Assembly: GCA_028456385.1 (NCBI GenBank)
Contig: JALNQF010000107.1
Coordinates: forward strand, 92,102 to 156,101
Source: Ophiosphaerella korrae
Lineage: Eukaryota > Ascomycota > Dothideomycetes > Pleosporales > Phaeosphaeriaceae
Direction: 5' to 3'
DNA: 64,000 nucleotides
In this document: piece by piece, positions 45,495 to 56,309 of the stretch
Numbering within the stretch: position 1 is the first letter of the stretch
How the letters are laid out: the number at the start of each line of letters is the position of its first letter
Notes under the pieces: model-generated
What the model was told of the DNA's origin: nothing
Databases searched by the model: none
Seen by the model: only the letters and a program-made list of their open reading frames with translations
Program-made: the position numbers and the translations under genes

Positions 45495-47999
45495 ATGTCC
45501 GACGCATCAGAATCAAGGCGCCACCCAAAGAAGAGTGCCTTCTCGTGCGAGCCATGCCGAAAGCGAAAGGCAAGCACCGCACCCCACGACCTCCCCCTCC
45601 CCCCGTCCCCAAGACTAATACCTACCTCTAGGTAAAGTGTGACGCAGTCCACCCCTTGTGCAACCGCTGTAAAAACCGCGGAGACACGTGCGTGTATAAA
45701 TTGTAAGGAATCCCACACTACCGCGTTGCTAGTCACCCAAGATGCTCAGTCTGCTTGGCTACATGATGTAGCCCCCCCGCCCCTGCGTCTTGGGCGATAT
45801 GCTTATCTGCACGTAGATCGCCCACGCTGTCGTACACGCAACGCCTCGAGGAAAAAGTCCGGCTACTCGAGGCCGCGCTGGCCGACGTCAAAGGCTCGCC
45901 CGCCGACTCCCAGCCCAACGATGGCCACAGTAGTCAGAGTCCCGCGTCGGAGCCCCAGCAGCCGTATTTGCCAGCCGCGCCGGACGAAAGTCGACCAGAC
46001 GAGGAACGGGTGAGCCTTAATGAGTCGATTAGTCTCTTTCAGTTGCCTGGCAGTGTTCGCACGCTGGCGGCGAAGGAGAGCTTGGTGGACCCCCAGCTTG
46101 CGGCGAAGAAAGAGAGTCTGGTGAATAGTGCGTGGCGCGAACGGGCATATGAGCGTCTAGCCGATATCCCAGTAAGAAAAAAAAAAGATTTATTTTTTAT
46201 TTATTTTTTATTTTTTTTTTGGGGGTAGGGGCATTGGGTTTAGTGTACAAGCTCACGTGGTATGGTAGGAGCCGTTTCGCTCGCTGTTGGACTCGCATTT
46301 CTGCTGGATCCAGCCGCTTTTCAATTTCGTGTACAGGCCTGCATTTACGCGTAAGACGGCACCCCTTTATTTGTCGTGGGCTGGGCTGATGTGCTCTAGG
46401 CGATATGCAGAATGGCGGACCGTACTTTTCGCAGGCGCTGTTGAATGCGATTCTATCGCACTCTGTGCGGTGGTGTCGCAGCGAGCCGGGTATGGATCAA
46501 TTGCTTGCGCCGTTTGAGGATGGCGTGGCGTTCGCGAAAGAAGCTGTCAAGCACGTTTTTCTGGATGTGCAGCATGGAAGTAGTAGAGTGCCTACGGTCC
46601 AAGCGCTTTTGTTGCTGAGCGCGCAGGAATGCGGTCGTGGGAATCGGACTCAGGCTTGGCTTTACAGTGGCATGGCTTTCCGCCTGATTGACGATATGGG
46701 CATTTGTGTGGATGGCAAAAGATATGCGGATGCTGGCGAGCTTTCGGCTGAAGAGACAGAGATTCGGAATCGCTTGTTCTGGAGCTGTTACTTCTGGGAC
46801 AAGTTGATATCGTTGTATTTTGGTCGGTCTCCGTTGATCCAAAATTCGGAAATCAGCCCTCCACGTATTTTGAGTAAGTCTGATTTTTATAATCCGGTGT
46901 AGGTCTCTAAATTATTGCAGTGGATGATACGGCGGAGTTGGAAGCCTGGACACCCCATGGAGTCTTGTATCCGTATCCGCCTCAACAGGCGCGCTCGATT
47001 TCAAGCTTCATCCAGATATGTGGCCTTGCGGAAATCCTCAACCAGATCCTCATCCATCTTTACAATCCTTCGCAGTCGCTTTCTCCGTCGCTCGCCCACC
47101 AATGTGCTCTCGCAGAGAGCTCAAAGCTGCGTGACTGGTGGCGGGATCTGCCGGTTCATCTCAAAATTGACCTTTCAGCAGAGTCATTGACCTGTCCTCC
47201 TAGTCATGTTGTGACGCTAAAGTAGGCCATACCGACTTTATATGTTTGTGTCTATTGCTAAAACAGTATCATAGCTGCCTCTATCACACAATTAACATCC
47301 TGCTCAATCGAGCTAAGCTTAAACTCAGCCGAGATCCGGAGCTTGTGTCGTCGATCGCTGAACACAATCCTCTTATCCAGTGCATATCGTCGGCAACTTC
47401 AATTATTGCTCTTTTTGATTTATACAGCCGTACCTTTGGAGAAGGCCATGTAGTTCTTAGCCTGGCATACAGTGTGTATATGGCAGCGTCCATCTTCCTG
47501 CTTGAAGTTCAAGCAGTGGGTCACGCTGCTCCAAACACCTTGCAAAGATTATCCCTTTGCGTGAGAACTCTAGATCGGCTCCGAGTTACAAGTCCAGGTA
47601 TTCAATCTCATATTTCCTAGTCAAGCAAGACTAACTTGTCCATCAGTCATTGGCACAGCCTACGGCTTAATAACAAAAGAGCTCACGGTGCTCGGGATAC
47701 AAATACCAGATTCCATCTCCCATGCACCAACAAACGCCGGCAGTCAACAAATAGCGCCTCAACCTCTGCTATCCATGCCAATGGATTACTATCCCGTGCC
47801 GTCAGTTCCTGAAATGCCGTTGAGCGGATCTATCGGCCGTGCCGAAGAATCAGTACTGCTAGACCAGTTCTATCTAAACAGCCAGGTCGAGGGCTCGATG
47901 AGCTACAACCTGTTGAATATGCCACCTGAGATGTATGAAGCCTTTTCGCATATCGAGCCAATCAGCGTGGTCATGGATCCTGGGTTCAACATGTACTAG
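45495..47999 (+). CDS. Zn2Cys6 transcription factor with Fungal_trans domain
   Basis: Eight exons: 45495-45569, 45632-45702, 45817-46171, 46269-46350, 46400-46873, 46921-47210, 47267-47597 and 47647-47999; 676 aa. The DNA-binding domain is C18-x2-C21-x6-C28-x6-C35-x2-C38-x6-C45, followed by a linker (SPTLSYTQRLEEKVRLLEAAL) that forms the dimerisation coil. The first intron interrupts the zinc cluster and has a GC-AG border (GCAAGC...TAG). The middle-homology region (about 260-480) includes GPYFSQALLNAILSHSVRW, SAQECGRGNRTQAWLYSGMAFRL, EIRNRLFWSCYFWDKLIS and YHTINILLNR. At the exon 6/7 border the canonical solution that keeps the frame uses a weak GTGACG donor at 47211; the better-looking GTAGGC donor at 47222 would shift the frame out of the conserved sequence. 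The factor sits beside a divergent transporter/hydrolase pair and probably controls it. I cannot name its inducer. Confidence 0.85.
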
Positions 48000-48225
48000 G
48001 GTGTTTGCAACATGTTAATATTTCCAGAACAACTCTTCGTGGAATTGCGTTCATGGCCCACGATCCAAGCACAGAATAACGACCGCAATGCATCACCAAG
48101 CACATGTCCCAAAAAGCAAAGGAAGTCAAGTCGTGATTGACATTATTCGGATTCGGGGCATGACTATCTAGAACGATGACTGGATGGCACTTCCAAGTCT
48201 ACGAACGTGGGTCCACCTCACGATG

Positions 48226-49810
48226 CTAGGCTGACCCATTTGAGAAAGATTTTCCTTCAAAAACCTCGCCATGTATGTCCACCGGGCTAATCTTTGCCTT
48301 CCAGCATTTGTACCATGGATGCTCGAATAGCTGATACATGAATTCCAGCGGAATGCCTTTAGTCTCGGGCGCCCAGAGTCCCAAGACAATGATTCCAATC
48401 GCGCAGATCATCGACCAGAACACATATGCGCCCCATTTATCCAAAGCGGCTAACATGACAGGTGTCACGCGTACAACGGCAAATTGGCAGAACCAGTGCA
48501 GAGACATGGTGGTGGCATATGCAAAGCTACGGGTCTTGGTGGGGAAGATTTCTGCACTGTAAATGTAGGGAATGGTGCAGAGGCCGATGGACCAGCCGGT
48601 GGCGTAGATGAAAACAGACGCGATAGCGGCATCGGACGCGTGTCTGTTTCCTTGCCCAATAGCACCGAAATATATTGCCATATAAATGTGTGTGGCGCCT
48701 TGAAGGATGAGGCCCGCCAGGAAGCAGCGTCGTCGGCCAATCTTGTCGATCAGGCCCCACGCGAAGATCATGGTGATGAACAATTTGACCAGGCCGTATG
48801 CGCCGGACGTAATTAGCGATGTTTCAGCGCCTTGGATACCGGCGTACTGGAAGATGTCGCTGATATAGTATGTGATTCCATTTCCGCCCGTCCATTGAGC
48901 GATGATGTGCATGGCAACAGCGAGGAAATAGCGGTTGCGCAAACTGGGTACTGCGAAGCATTCTTTTGCCGTCGCAAGGATGGAGGTATTCGCTATCTCG
49001 ACGAGCGCGTTGGCCTCTAATTGGACCCTTTCGTGTTCGATCTTGAGATTTGAGTCGTCACGAGGCATTCCGCGTAGGCGTGCGATGGAGGAGAGACACT
49101 CTTCGTGGCGCCCTCGGGAAGCGAGCCAGCGAGGACTCTCAGGCATGAAAAACGACGCAATGAAGGCAATGCCGACCGGTATCAGCGGTATGGCTTGGAC
49201 GACTTGCCACTGCATCCTTCCCTGGGCCATGTTTTTGCTGACACCGTAGTTGACGAAGAAACCCAACGAGAGGAATGAAAGTAGCACAACCATGTACATG
49301 CTGACCACCATGCCTCGCGATTTTGTAGGCGCAATCTCAGACAAGAAGAGGGGTGCAATGACGGTAAGGGCGCCGGCACCAAGTCCTCCCCATATCCGTG
49401 CAAAGAGCAAAAAGCCAAAGATGCCGGATGAAAAAACTTGCATGAAGATGCCAGTAGCCCAGATCAGAATCGCGAGTCGGTAAGACCATAGCCGCCCAAT
49501 CTTATCGCTGAGAAAGTACGCGATTAAAGCACCAAAAGCGGCGCCTAGCACGCCGAATGAAGTGATGTTGGCCGTGCGGTTTGCAAGGCCCGTCGCATTG
49601 TGGACCCAGAGGGATTTGACGAGGCCATAATCTTTTTTGAAGGAGGGCAAGGTTACGCTCGCGCTGAATCCACCCTCATCATAACCTAGGACAGCTGGTC
49701 AGCGACATAACAACAAACATAAGATATAACTATAGTATACCTTTGGGGATACCGCCGAAGGCCAATACGACGACAGAAAGGATGTAAATTGGCGGCGCGG
49801 TCAGGCCCAT
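48226..49810 (-). CDS. MFS sugar-porter-type transporter
   Basis: Two exons, 49741-49810 and 48226-49685, joined across a 55-nt intron, encode 509 aa. Exon 1 (MGLTAPPIYILSVVVLAFGGIPK) holds most of TM1; the junction gives GGIPKGYDEGGFSASVTLPSF, the usual TM1 end with a D-x-x-G-F motif. Sugar-porter signatures are visible: SDKIGRLWSYR in loop 2-3, GRIWGGLGAG-like RIWGGLGAGALT in TM4, PESPRWLASRGR after TM6, QWTGGNGITYY in TM7, DKIGRRRCF in loop 8-9 and PETKGIPLEFMYQLFE after TM12. Twelve membrane segments are expected at the plasma membrane with proton symport. QWTGGNGITYY resembles the family motif for hexose, quinate or galacturonate carriers but does not decide the substrate. It is divergently transcribed from the amidohydrolase gene and lies tail-to-tail with the regulator gene (226 bp apart). 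Confidence 0.92.
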
Positions 49811-50318
49811 TATGTTCGACTTCACGAAGCGCAATGATCAGAGGCAAAAAAGAGGCTGGGGAGGGATGCCCATGATATATAGCGGGCATAAGAACTATCT
49901 CTATCTGGCCTAGAGGGATCCGGGGAGACGGTGTGGGGGAAAAGTGGTGGTGCCGGGTGAGCATCCTGCGAATTTGCACGGGACGTGCGGGAGCCTCGGC
50001 CATCTTCCGAACACTCGGTCAACTTCCGTGTGTGGAAAAGGACTCCGAGTTACATTTGGATGCTGTGGGGAGTTCATGTTTGTATCCGGCTTTCCTCCTT
50101 CGTACGGGCTTCTCTGGGGGCTAGGTGAGCAAAAATTCTGCCGTTCTGCTGGCCGAGTCGTCGTGGTCGACCAAGTCATTGATTTCTATTGTGGAGCTGC
50201 ACAAGTTTACAGATGGCTACATCTATGTGCCGGGCCCCATTAAATAGGGCATTGCACATTCGCTCACCTTCTGTTCAATGTAGCTGGTGAGAATCTCCAG
50301 GCCATTTTTCTTTCAATC
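49811..50318. promoter_or_regulatory. shared divergent promoter of transporter and amidohydrolase genes
   Basis: The 508-bp interval between the two start codons must contain both promoters. It holds two palindromes with the same spacing, CGG-N7-CCG at 49997-50009 and again at 50016-50028, 19 bp apart in register. Paired CGG triplets at fixed spacing are the classic dimer sites of Zn2Cys6 factors. A TAAATAGGGC string near 50241 is TATA-like for the plus gene. That the adjacent factor binds here is inference. Confidence 0.6.
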
Positions 50319-51329
50319 ATGTCTCTCCACAAAATTTTCGTGGGTTTGTTAGACTACTTACTCACACCTCTATCAAGGCAAGCTCAGTCCTGTCTCAAGC
50401 TCCTTCACCGACTAGCTACGCATCGTAATGTAGCTCACCAGAATCGGAGGATTTCCACCAAGGCATCTTCCCTCTCACAACGGGTACCAGCACACACATG
50501 GGATTGTCACATGCATGTCACGTCTCCAGAGTATGCTCTCGCGGCAGACGCTGCGTATATACCTTCACTCCATAACCTGCAACACGCAATGGCATTTGAG
50601 AAGACAGTCGGCATCTCAAACATCGTCTTAGTCCAGCCATCTATCTACGGCAACGATAACTCATGCCTCCTCGATGCACTGAAGGCAATCGGCCCCCGCT
50701 ATGGCCGGGGCGTCGTCGGCATCGACCCCGACATCATAGACCTTGCAACACTTCAACAATGGCACCAACTAGGCGTTCGAGGGGTTCGACTAAACCTCAA
50801 ATCCAACAAGACCCGCTTCACAGAACAGTCTCTCCAAGACATGTTACAGCGCTACGCAAGCGCCATCAAGCCCCTTGGCTGGGTACTCGAGCTCTTCATC
50901 GGCATGGAGGATATCCCGCTGCTTGAACGTGTGTCGGCCGACCTAGGCGCCCAACTTTGCATTGCGCATTTCGGCGCGCCAACGCTGCCTCCGATGGAAA
51001 AGAGGGCGTCTCCAATCAACCCCTATGACCTAACGGGCTTCCAGTCCCTTGTCAATATGCTCTCGAGAGGCAATACATGGGTCAAGTTTTCTGCGGCGTA
51101 TCGCTTCGACCAGGACCCAGAGATGAGGGGTATTGAGACTGTGGCGCGCGAGTTGCTGGAGAGGGCTGGGGGCAGGATTGTGTTTGCGTCGGATTGGCCG
51201 CATACGCGGTTTGACGGGCTTGATGTGCGGCCGTTTGTGGAGAGGTGCTTGCAGTGGACTGATGCTGCGGGGTTGACAGAGGAGGTTTTTAGCTTGAATG
51301 CGAGGAAGTTGTGGGATGTGCGGGACTGA
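50319..51329 (+). CDS. amidohydrolase-2 family hydrolase (PDC-hydrolase-like)
   Basis: A single exon of 336 aa. Residues 1-55 are rich in Arg, His, Leu and Ser and almost free of acidic residues (SRQAQSCLKLLHRLATHRN), consistent with a mitochondrial presequence. The TIM-barrel domain follows: metal-binding H64 and H66 in WDCHMHV, H217 in CIAHFGAP, and D292 with H295 in FASDWPHTRF. The order matches 2-pyrone-4,6-dicarboxylate lactonase (LigI) and 4-sulfomuconolactone hydrolase relatives within amidohydrolase family 2, which open lactone rings. LVQPSIYGNDN and GVRGVRLNL are typical of this subgroup. Fungal members occur beside transporters and regulators in catabolic clusters. The natural substrate is unknown; a sugar-acid or aromatic-ring-derived lactone is plausible. 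An internal ATG at residue 92 is too late to keep the metal site. Confidence 0.87.
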   Translation: MSLHKIFVGLLDYLLTPLSRQAQSCLKLLHRLATHRNVAHQNRRISTKASSLSQRVPAHTWDCHMHVTSPEYALAADAAYIPSLHNLQHAMAFEKTVGISNIVLVQPSIYGNDNSCLLDALKAIGPRYGRGVVGIDPDIIDLATLQQWHQLGVRGVRLNLKSNKTRFTEQSLQDMLQRYASAIKPLGWVLELFIGMEDIPLLERVSADLGAQLCIAHFGAPTLPPMEKRASPINPYDLTGFQSLVNMLSRGNTWVKFSAAYRFDQDPEMRGIETVARELLERAGGRIVFASDWPHTRFDGLDVRPFVERCLQWTDAAGLTEEVFSLNARKLWDVRD

Positions 51330-54300
51330 TTTGAAGGTAGCGATTTGTATGCATAGCCTGGGTGCATGGTGTCTGCATACTGCTAGTACTATAGATTCGC
51401 CTCTCGTTCATAGAATCAAGACGCTGGTATAGATTTTATCGGATATGCGGATCTGGGAAGAACTGTTTATTTTTGGACGGGCTAGCGAGAAATGCAATGG
51501 CTATATTACTTTTAGCTATATTCTCTATGGCCTTCTGATACACGTTATGTCACTGTTTGGAGGGCTCCGGAAGGGCTGTACTCATAACAGACAGACATTT
51601 ACAGGCGATCACGACCGCCGATCGGCATGATTAACATTTGGTGATGAATTAAAAACACGAAATAAACAGCTTAGTACAACCTCATATATATACGATTCAC
51701 ACCCCTTTACATAACATACAATTTTGCGCCAAAAGATTGGAATATGGAGCTCGTGCCCCGCTCCAACGAGATTCACCCGCCATTACTCACAAGCACCCGA
51801 CTACCCGGATCTGTATAGAGAACCGTGGGCTTTCGTGTATTAAGTTCGAGACATATATTTATTAGAAGTCACTTCACTCCGCCACGGAGTTGCGTCGCCA
51901 TTCTTGAAGCTGTCAATCAGGTTGGAAACGATTTAGGAGTAACTAGGGAACTTGAGAACCATCGTTCATGGCCTTTTCTGATCTGCTTTGAAGACGCAAC
52001 CTCTCCATTTGCCCAAAACTGGGTCAAGGCAAATAGTATGTCTAAGTTAATCGCAGAACTTTTCGTCGCTTAATGTTATCAACCAGGATTTGTTAGCTTG
52101 AGCAAAGCGAATCTTGGCCTTTTTTTTTTCCACCTAGTATCACAAATGGGCGGTGACAAATTTTGAAGATGGGGCCTCCTGTTTTGAAAAGGGAGACCTC
52201 TGTGTAATATGTAATATCACTAAAGGTCATTTTGAATATGTCCCTTTCCAATGGGATAGAATTAAAAAGCTGAAGAGATATATTGAGAGGCTGCTGGGAA
52301 CTGCATCCCGCTGAACAAATTTAGTTATGAACGTTTGCAAGTCAAATATCAATGGCTATGAGAGTAGACGCCTCTCTTGATGTAAGATTTTGAGCTCGGA
52401 AAACCATCTCGTCATGATTAATTATCCGAACTTTACATGGCAGGCTGGGCTGGGCGGCAGCACTGGGCCTATCGATGCAAAGGCTTCTTGGCTTTGCAGA
52501 GTGCGGTTAAAACATGAAGTTGCTTTGTTCGCTCTTTGGACGGGCCAGACACCGATGTTCCAGCGAAGATATGTGGCGCGCGCTAAGATGCAGCGACGAC
52601 GAACGGTTGACCGTTGACCACGGCGCTCACAGGCATCTAGACCAACTCTTGATAGACTGCACGTCACACTTACGGTAGTAGTTGACTGGTCCAACCCTAG
52701 ACGGCAATGGCCATGGGGAACATGTAGAAAAGATGGAAAATCTTTCAGACTATTAAAATATGGATAAGGCCAAGAGAAAGTTGAAACCGCATCACGGTAA
52801 TTCTCGCCTTACTATTTACACTCCAAAGATGTTTGGTTTCGCTTGTATGCGCTAACTACGGGTAGAACCGCGATAGGTACAACCCAAGCCGGGCTGGAGT
52901 AGCTGCTGAGAGCACACGCTTCATAAGTATATAAAGGGCAACTATAGTAGCTTTGCGGCTCTCCAGCATGCAGGCTTAGTGTGCAACATGGAGACTCTTT
53001 GGAAGCGATTCAATTCAAGATAGACGTAACGCTTGGCGGCTCCACTACCAGATATTGAAGCATTGGATCACGAATCGTAGCGATACTATTCCTGCAACCG
53101 CCCTTTCTGTGGAGTTCCGCGCGCAAGTGAGTAACGTTGAATATATTATGATGATAATGGAGTATGCAGGAAACTTCGACGCCCTCTGGCATAGGTCACA
53201 ATGGCCTCTTTTAAAGATGAAGCAATACGCGCACACAAATAGTACATACCGACATGTTAAACTTGACAGTCCCATATCGTAATGCTCTAAGCTCTGGAGT
53301 CTTGTTACGAGAGTGAGAATCTCGGTCTGCGACTTGAACCTTCTATCCGCTTCAACTTTTGCATTTCTGAACAGCGGCAAGTACTTTCCTCGTGCCTTTG
53401 CTATCTGCGAGGAAGCTATCAGCTATTTGGGAGTGTATGTGTTATCACAAGGGGCTTACACATAACGCGGAATTTTGCAATGGGAAATTACAACATCCCT
53501 ATCACCAAGTGTGCTTTATACACAAGTAAGCTGATCAAGAAGTCTAATAATTACCGTACTGTCTACCTTGCCGGTCATCCCTGGTTGGCAACTGAGATTT
53601 GGGCATTGGATAAGGAGGGTCTAAATAATATAATTAGCAAGTCGTCCATATAAGTCGATACTAATAATCTCCTAAAGTCCTAGCTCTGCCACGATATTAA
53701 ACGTGTACTTAAACGCTTATAGCGCGCACTTATGTTACCGACACATGTATAGATTATAGAGCTTTTCGTTAAGTGCCTTGACTACTACGTATATTACTTC
53801 GACCAAGAAAAGAAGGCTGTACATCATTACTTACTGATAGCAGATAGAATGTCTACTAGTTTTGGGTAGGTTTCAACCATGTGCCTTAATAGTTTGATCG
53901 AGCTCGTTCTGATGTTTACCTGGAGCTCTTATCAAATAAAAACGCTTCGTCATTAGAGAAACCAAGATACCATTTCCAGCACGCGCTTGACTAGCTAGCA
54001 GAGAATATGAGAGCGTCGTAAAAGCACTAAGGTAGAGAGGTCATGCGGACGTCGAAGTAATTGGTGATTGTCGTCTCAAGGCTATCTTGTACGATAAGAG
54101 GTGCTAGGGAGATGAAAGAATCCTGCCGAGGTTTTGCCTTTAGTAAATAGTAAACTCACGCCATTTCGAATATCAAGGGCATATGTGTGGTAGATTACAG
54201 ATTATGAAGTAATGTTATTGAGCGTGGATAGCGATATAGTGTAAACCAGGCCCTAATCGTCCTACCTCCCATATGTTACGAAATACCAATATGAAATAAG

Positions 54301-54377
54301 AATTCTGCATAGTATCTTACGCTACGCTAGTTCAGGTACCGTGCCCGTCGGTTAAATGCACGCCTCGGTAAGTTGTA
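51330..54377. other. gene-poor border zone
   Basis: AT-leaning sequence without a supported gene. Short frames (for example 52390-52617 and 53055-53282) have no domain. Around 53.6-53.9 kb all frames contain stops but some protein-like pieces persist (IIELFVKCLDYY, VHHYLLIADRMS), possibly a very old transposon relic. It forms the transition from the three-gene unit to the RIP tract. Confidence 0.45.
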
Positions 54378-54408
54378 CAGAGGTGGCTTTCAAAAGTTCC
54401 TGCCCACC

Positions 54409-56000
54409 CCATCCGGGAATAAGCCTATGCGCCACATTCTCAATTCAGTTTCTTACGCCTATCTCTACCTAGATTCCTCCCTTCTTTATACTTGTTCCCA
54501 CCTTCTAACTCAATAATCTTCTAAATATATACAGGAATACGCTCAATCCAAGCTTGTATTTTGTCTTAAGGCAAGTCTTTCTAACACTTCTCCTAGGCAC
54601 AAGTTACCTCAAGTCTGTTTTTTAGTGCTCTCTTCTTTATAGTATTTTGCTTTATCTATACTTAACAAGGCTTAATAGTATTTAAATCAGGCGAGTTCCT
54701 ATTCTAAAAGAGCTTCTAAACCTTATATTAATTATATATATATTATTAAATATAGTAATTATAAGCTAGTACCTTGTCTTCTTAAACAATTATTCCTAGG
54801 TATTTAGCTATACATTCTTTAGCAAAAGGGAACAACTTAGGAAAGAGAATAACTAACTAGTAATAGTACTAATTAATTCCTAAACTACTACCTTGTATTA
54901 GCTTCTTATAAAATACGTCCTACTTCTATTAAGGCTATAGACCTAGCTTATTTCTTAGACTAAGATAACATATACTATTTTTAAGCTCCTATTATTCCTT
55001 TATTAAGGGCTTAAGCTCTTTATTTAGTTCTTTAATATAGAGAGAAGTAGCTTCTTTATATTTATTTATTTCTAGTATCTAATAGTAATAAGAGCCTTTC
55101 TTATTATATATAAAGTACTCCTAAAATATAAATTTAGAATAGCTTTTCTACCTTTTTCTATATTCTATATCTACTTTATCTATAGAGAAAGACAATAGAT
55201 ATCTTATTAGACTAGATAATATTCTTCTAGTCCTCTATTATCTAATCTTTATAAAGAAGATACTACTTAAGCTATTCTTTCTTTATCTTCTTTATTAACC
55301 TAGTGTAATAGAGTTACTTGTCGTTAACTACAAGTAACTACTTAAGAGTATTAGTAGATTAAGAGTTAATAGTAAAGGCTTATATAGTAATCTATAATAA
55401 CTATAAATAATAGAAGATATCTTACAATTGTCTTATATTAGCGTTCTATAGTTAAAGGATTAAATTGCTAATACTATCCTAATAATACGTATTATTACTA
55501 ATTATATATCTAAGTTATCTTAGTAGCTTCGTAGCTTTGTATTTACTAAGATTACAAATTTACGAATTTATTACGTGTCTAGCTTCGTAACTTTATATTT
55601 ACTAAGATTACGAATTTATAAATTTATTACGTGTCTAGATTATAATTAGCTTCCTAGCTAAGCCTATTATCTTATAAGTTATTACCCTACTTGTCTTATA
55701 TTTTATTAGGAGGTACCTTAAAGCTAATTAGCTCTATCTTAATTTCTCTTATTACTACTATAATACCTAGGCTTTCTTATTAGCTTTATTTTCTTAAATC
55801 TTACCTTCTATAAGACTTACTATACTATTATAGCTAATATCTTAACGCTATCCTAACTAAGTTCGCTAGTAATATTAGTATAAGATTTCTCTCTTTTATA
55901 ATAGTTATAGCGTATAGCTTTAATTATTCTATTAGAAACTAGATTATTTTACTTTAGTAGATAGCTAAAATAATATCTATCTTTAAAGTAATTATTAGTT
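54409..56000 (-). pseudogene. DDE_3 (Tc1/mariner) transposase remnant
   Basis: Approximate limits of the broken transposase frame. From right to left it runs 56000-55766, skips the solo LTR, and continues from 55298 or so to a stop near 54440. Across the LTR the sequence reads ...IRK|PRLIKKIKKE without loss of a codon. The first catalytic Asp region is recognisable by IIxSNKISIVFLY, where TGG-GAT codons have become TAG-AAT, as expected for RIP. The C-terminal 60 residues nearest the left end are the least damaged. Confidence 0.75.
55304..55765 (-). mobile_element. solo LTR of the gypsy family, CCTAG duplication
   Basis: A 462-bp segment from TGTAATAG to CTATAATA (the last CA mutated to TA), flanked on both sides by the perfect 5-bp duplication CCTAG (55299-55303 and 55766-55770). 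It is the reverse complement of 57241-57697, so it is an LTR of the adjacent gypsy family in opposite orientation. Internally it has a 56-bp tandem repeat (55525-55580 and 55581-55636). No internal retrotransposon sequence adjoins it. It was inserted in the mariner transposase frame before or during RIP, since it is itself heavily mutated. Confidence 0.88.
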
Positions 56001-56309
56001 AGCTTAAATAAGTATTTAGAAAGATTAAACTTATATTAAATTACTTATATATATATTAAGTTAATTATCTATTTTATTATACCTATTATAGAAGTAATTT
56101 TATTATTTAGTATACTATAAGCTTTTAAACTAATAACTATAGTATAAATAGTAAGATTATAACCTATTATTAATTAAGAAAAGAAAAGAGTAGTAAGAAG
56201 AAAAAGGGTTAAAAATTAAAGCTATATTAGTAACTAACTAAATTAAAGATATAGTATATATAGCTTATTCTTAAGTAAAGTAAGTAAGAACTTTTAAAAG
56301 TAACTTCTA

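Larger units (their letters stand above)
54378..56309 (-). mobile_element. RIP-mutated Tc1/mariner-type DNA transposon
   Basis: Left end CAGAGGTGGCTTTCAAAAGT at 54378, preceded by TA; the right end, ending at 56309 and followed by TA, is its reverse complement after G-to-A changes (GAACTTTTAAAAGTAACTTC against GAACTTTTGAAAGCCACCTC). The inverted repeats are about 45-50 bp. The minus strand encodes a transposase whose pieces remain legible: N-terminal SNRIIKAIR and ILAIIVQ-like helix-turn-helix sequence (55.8-56.0 kb), a WSDE-type motif now with stop and Asn, NSPDLNTIKP (about 54.70 kb) for the last catalytic block, and a C-terminal AWIERIPVYI...GGNKYKEGRN. These define a DDE_3 superfamily element. 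It is dead: many Gln and Trp codons are stops. A solo LTR occupies 55304-55765; without it and one duplication the element is 1465 bp. Confidence 0.85.
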
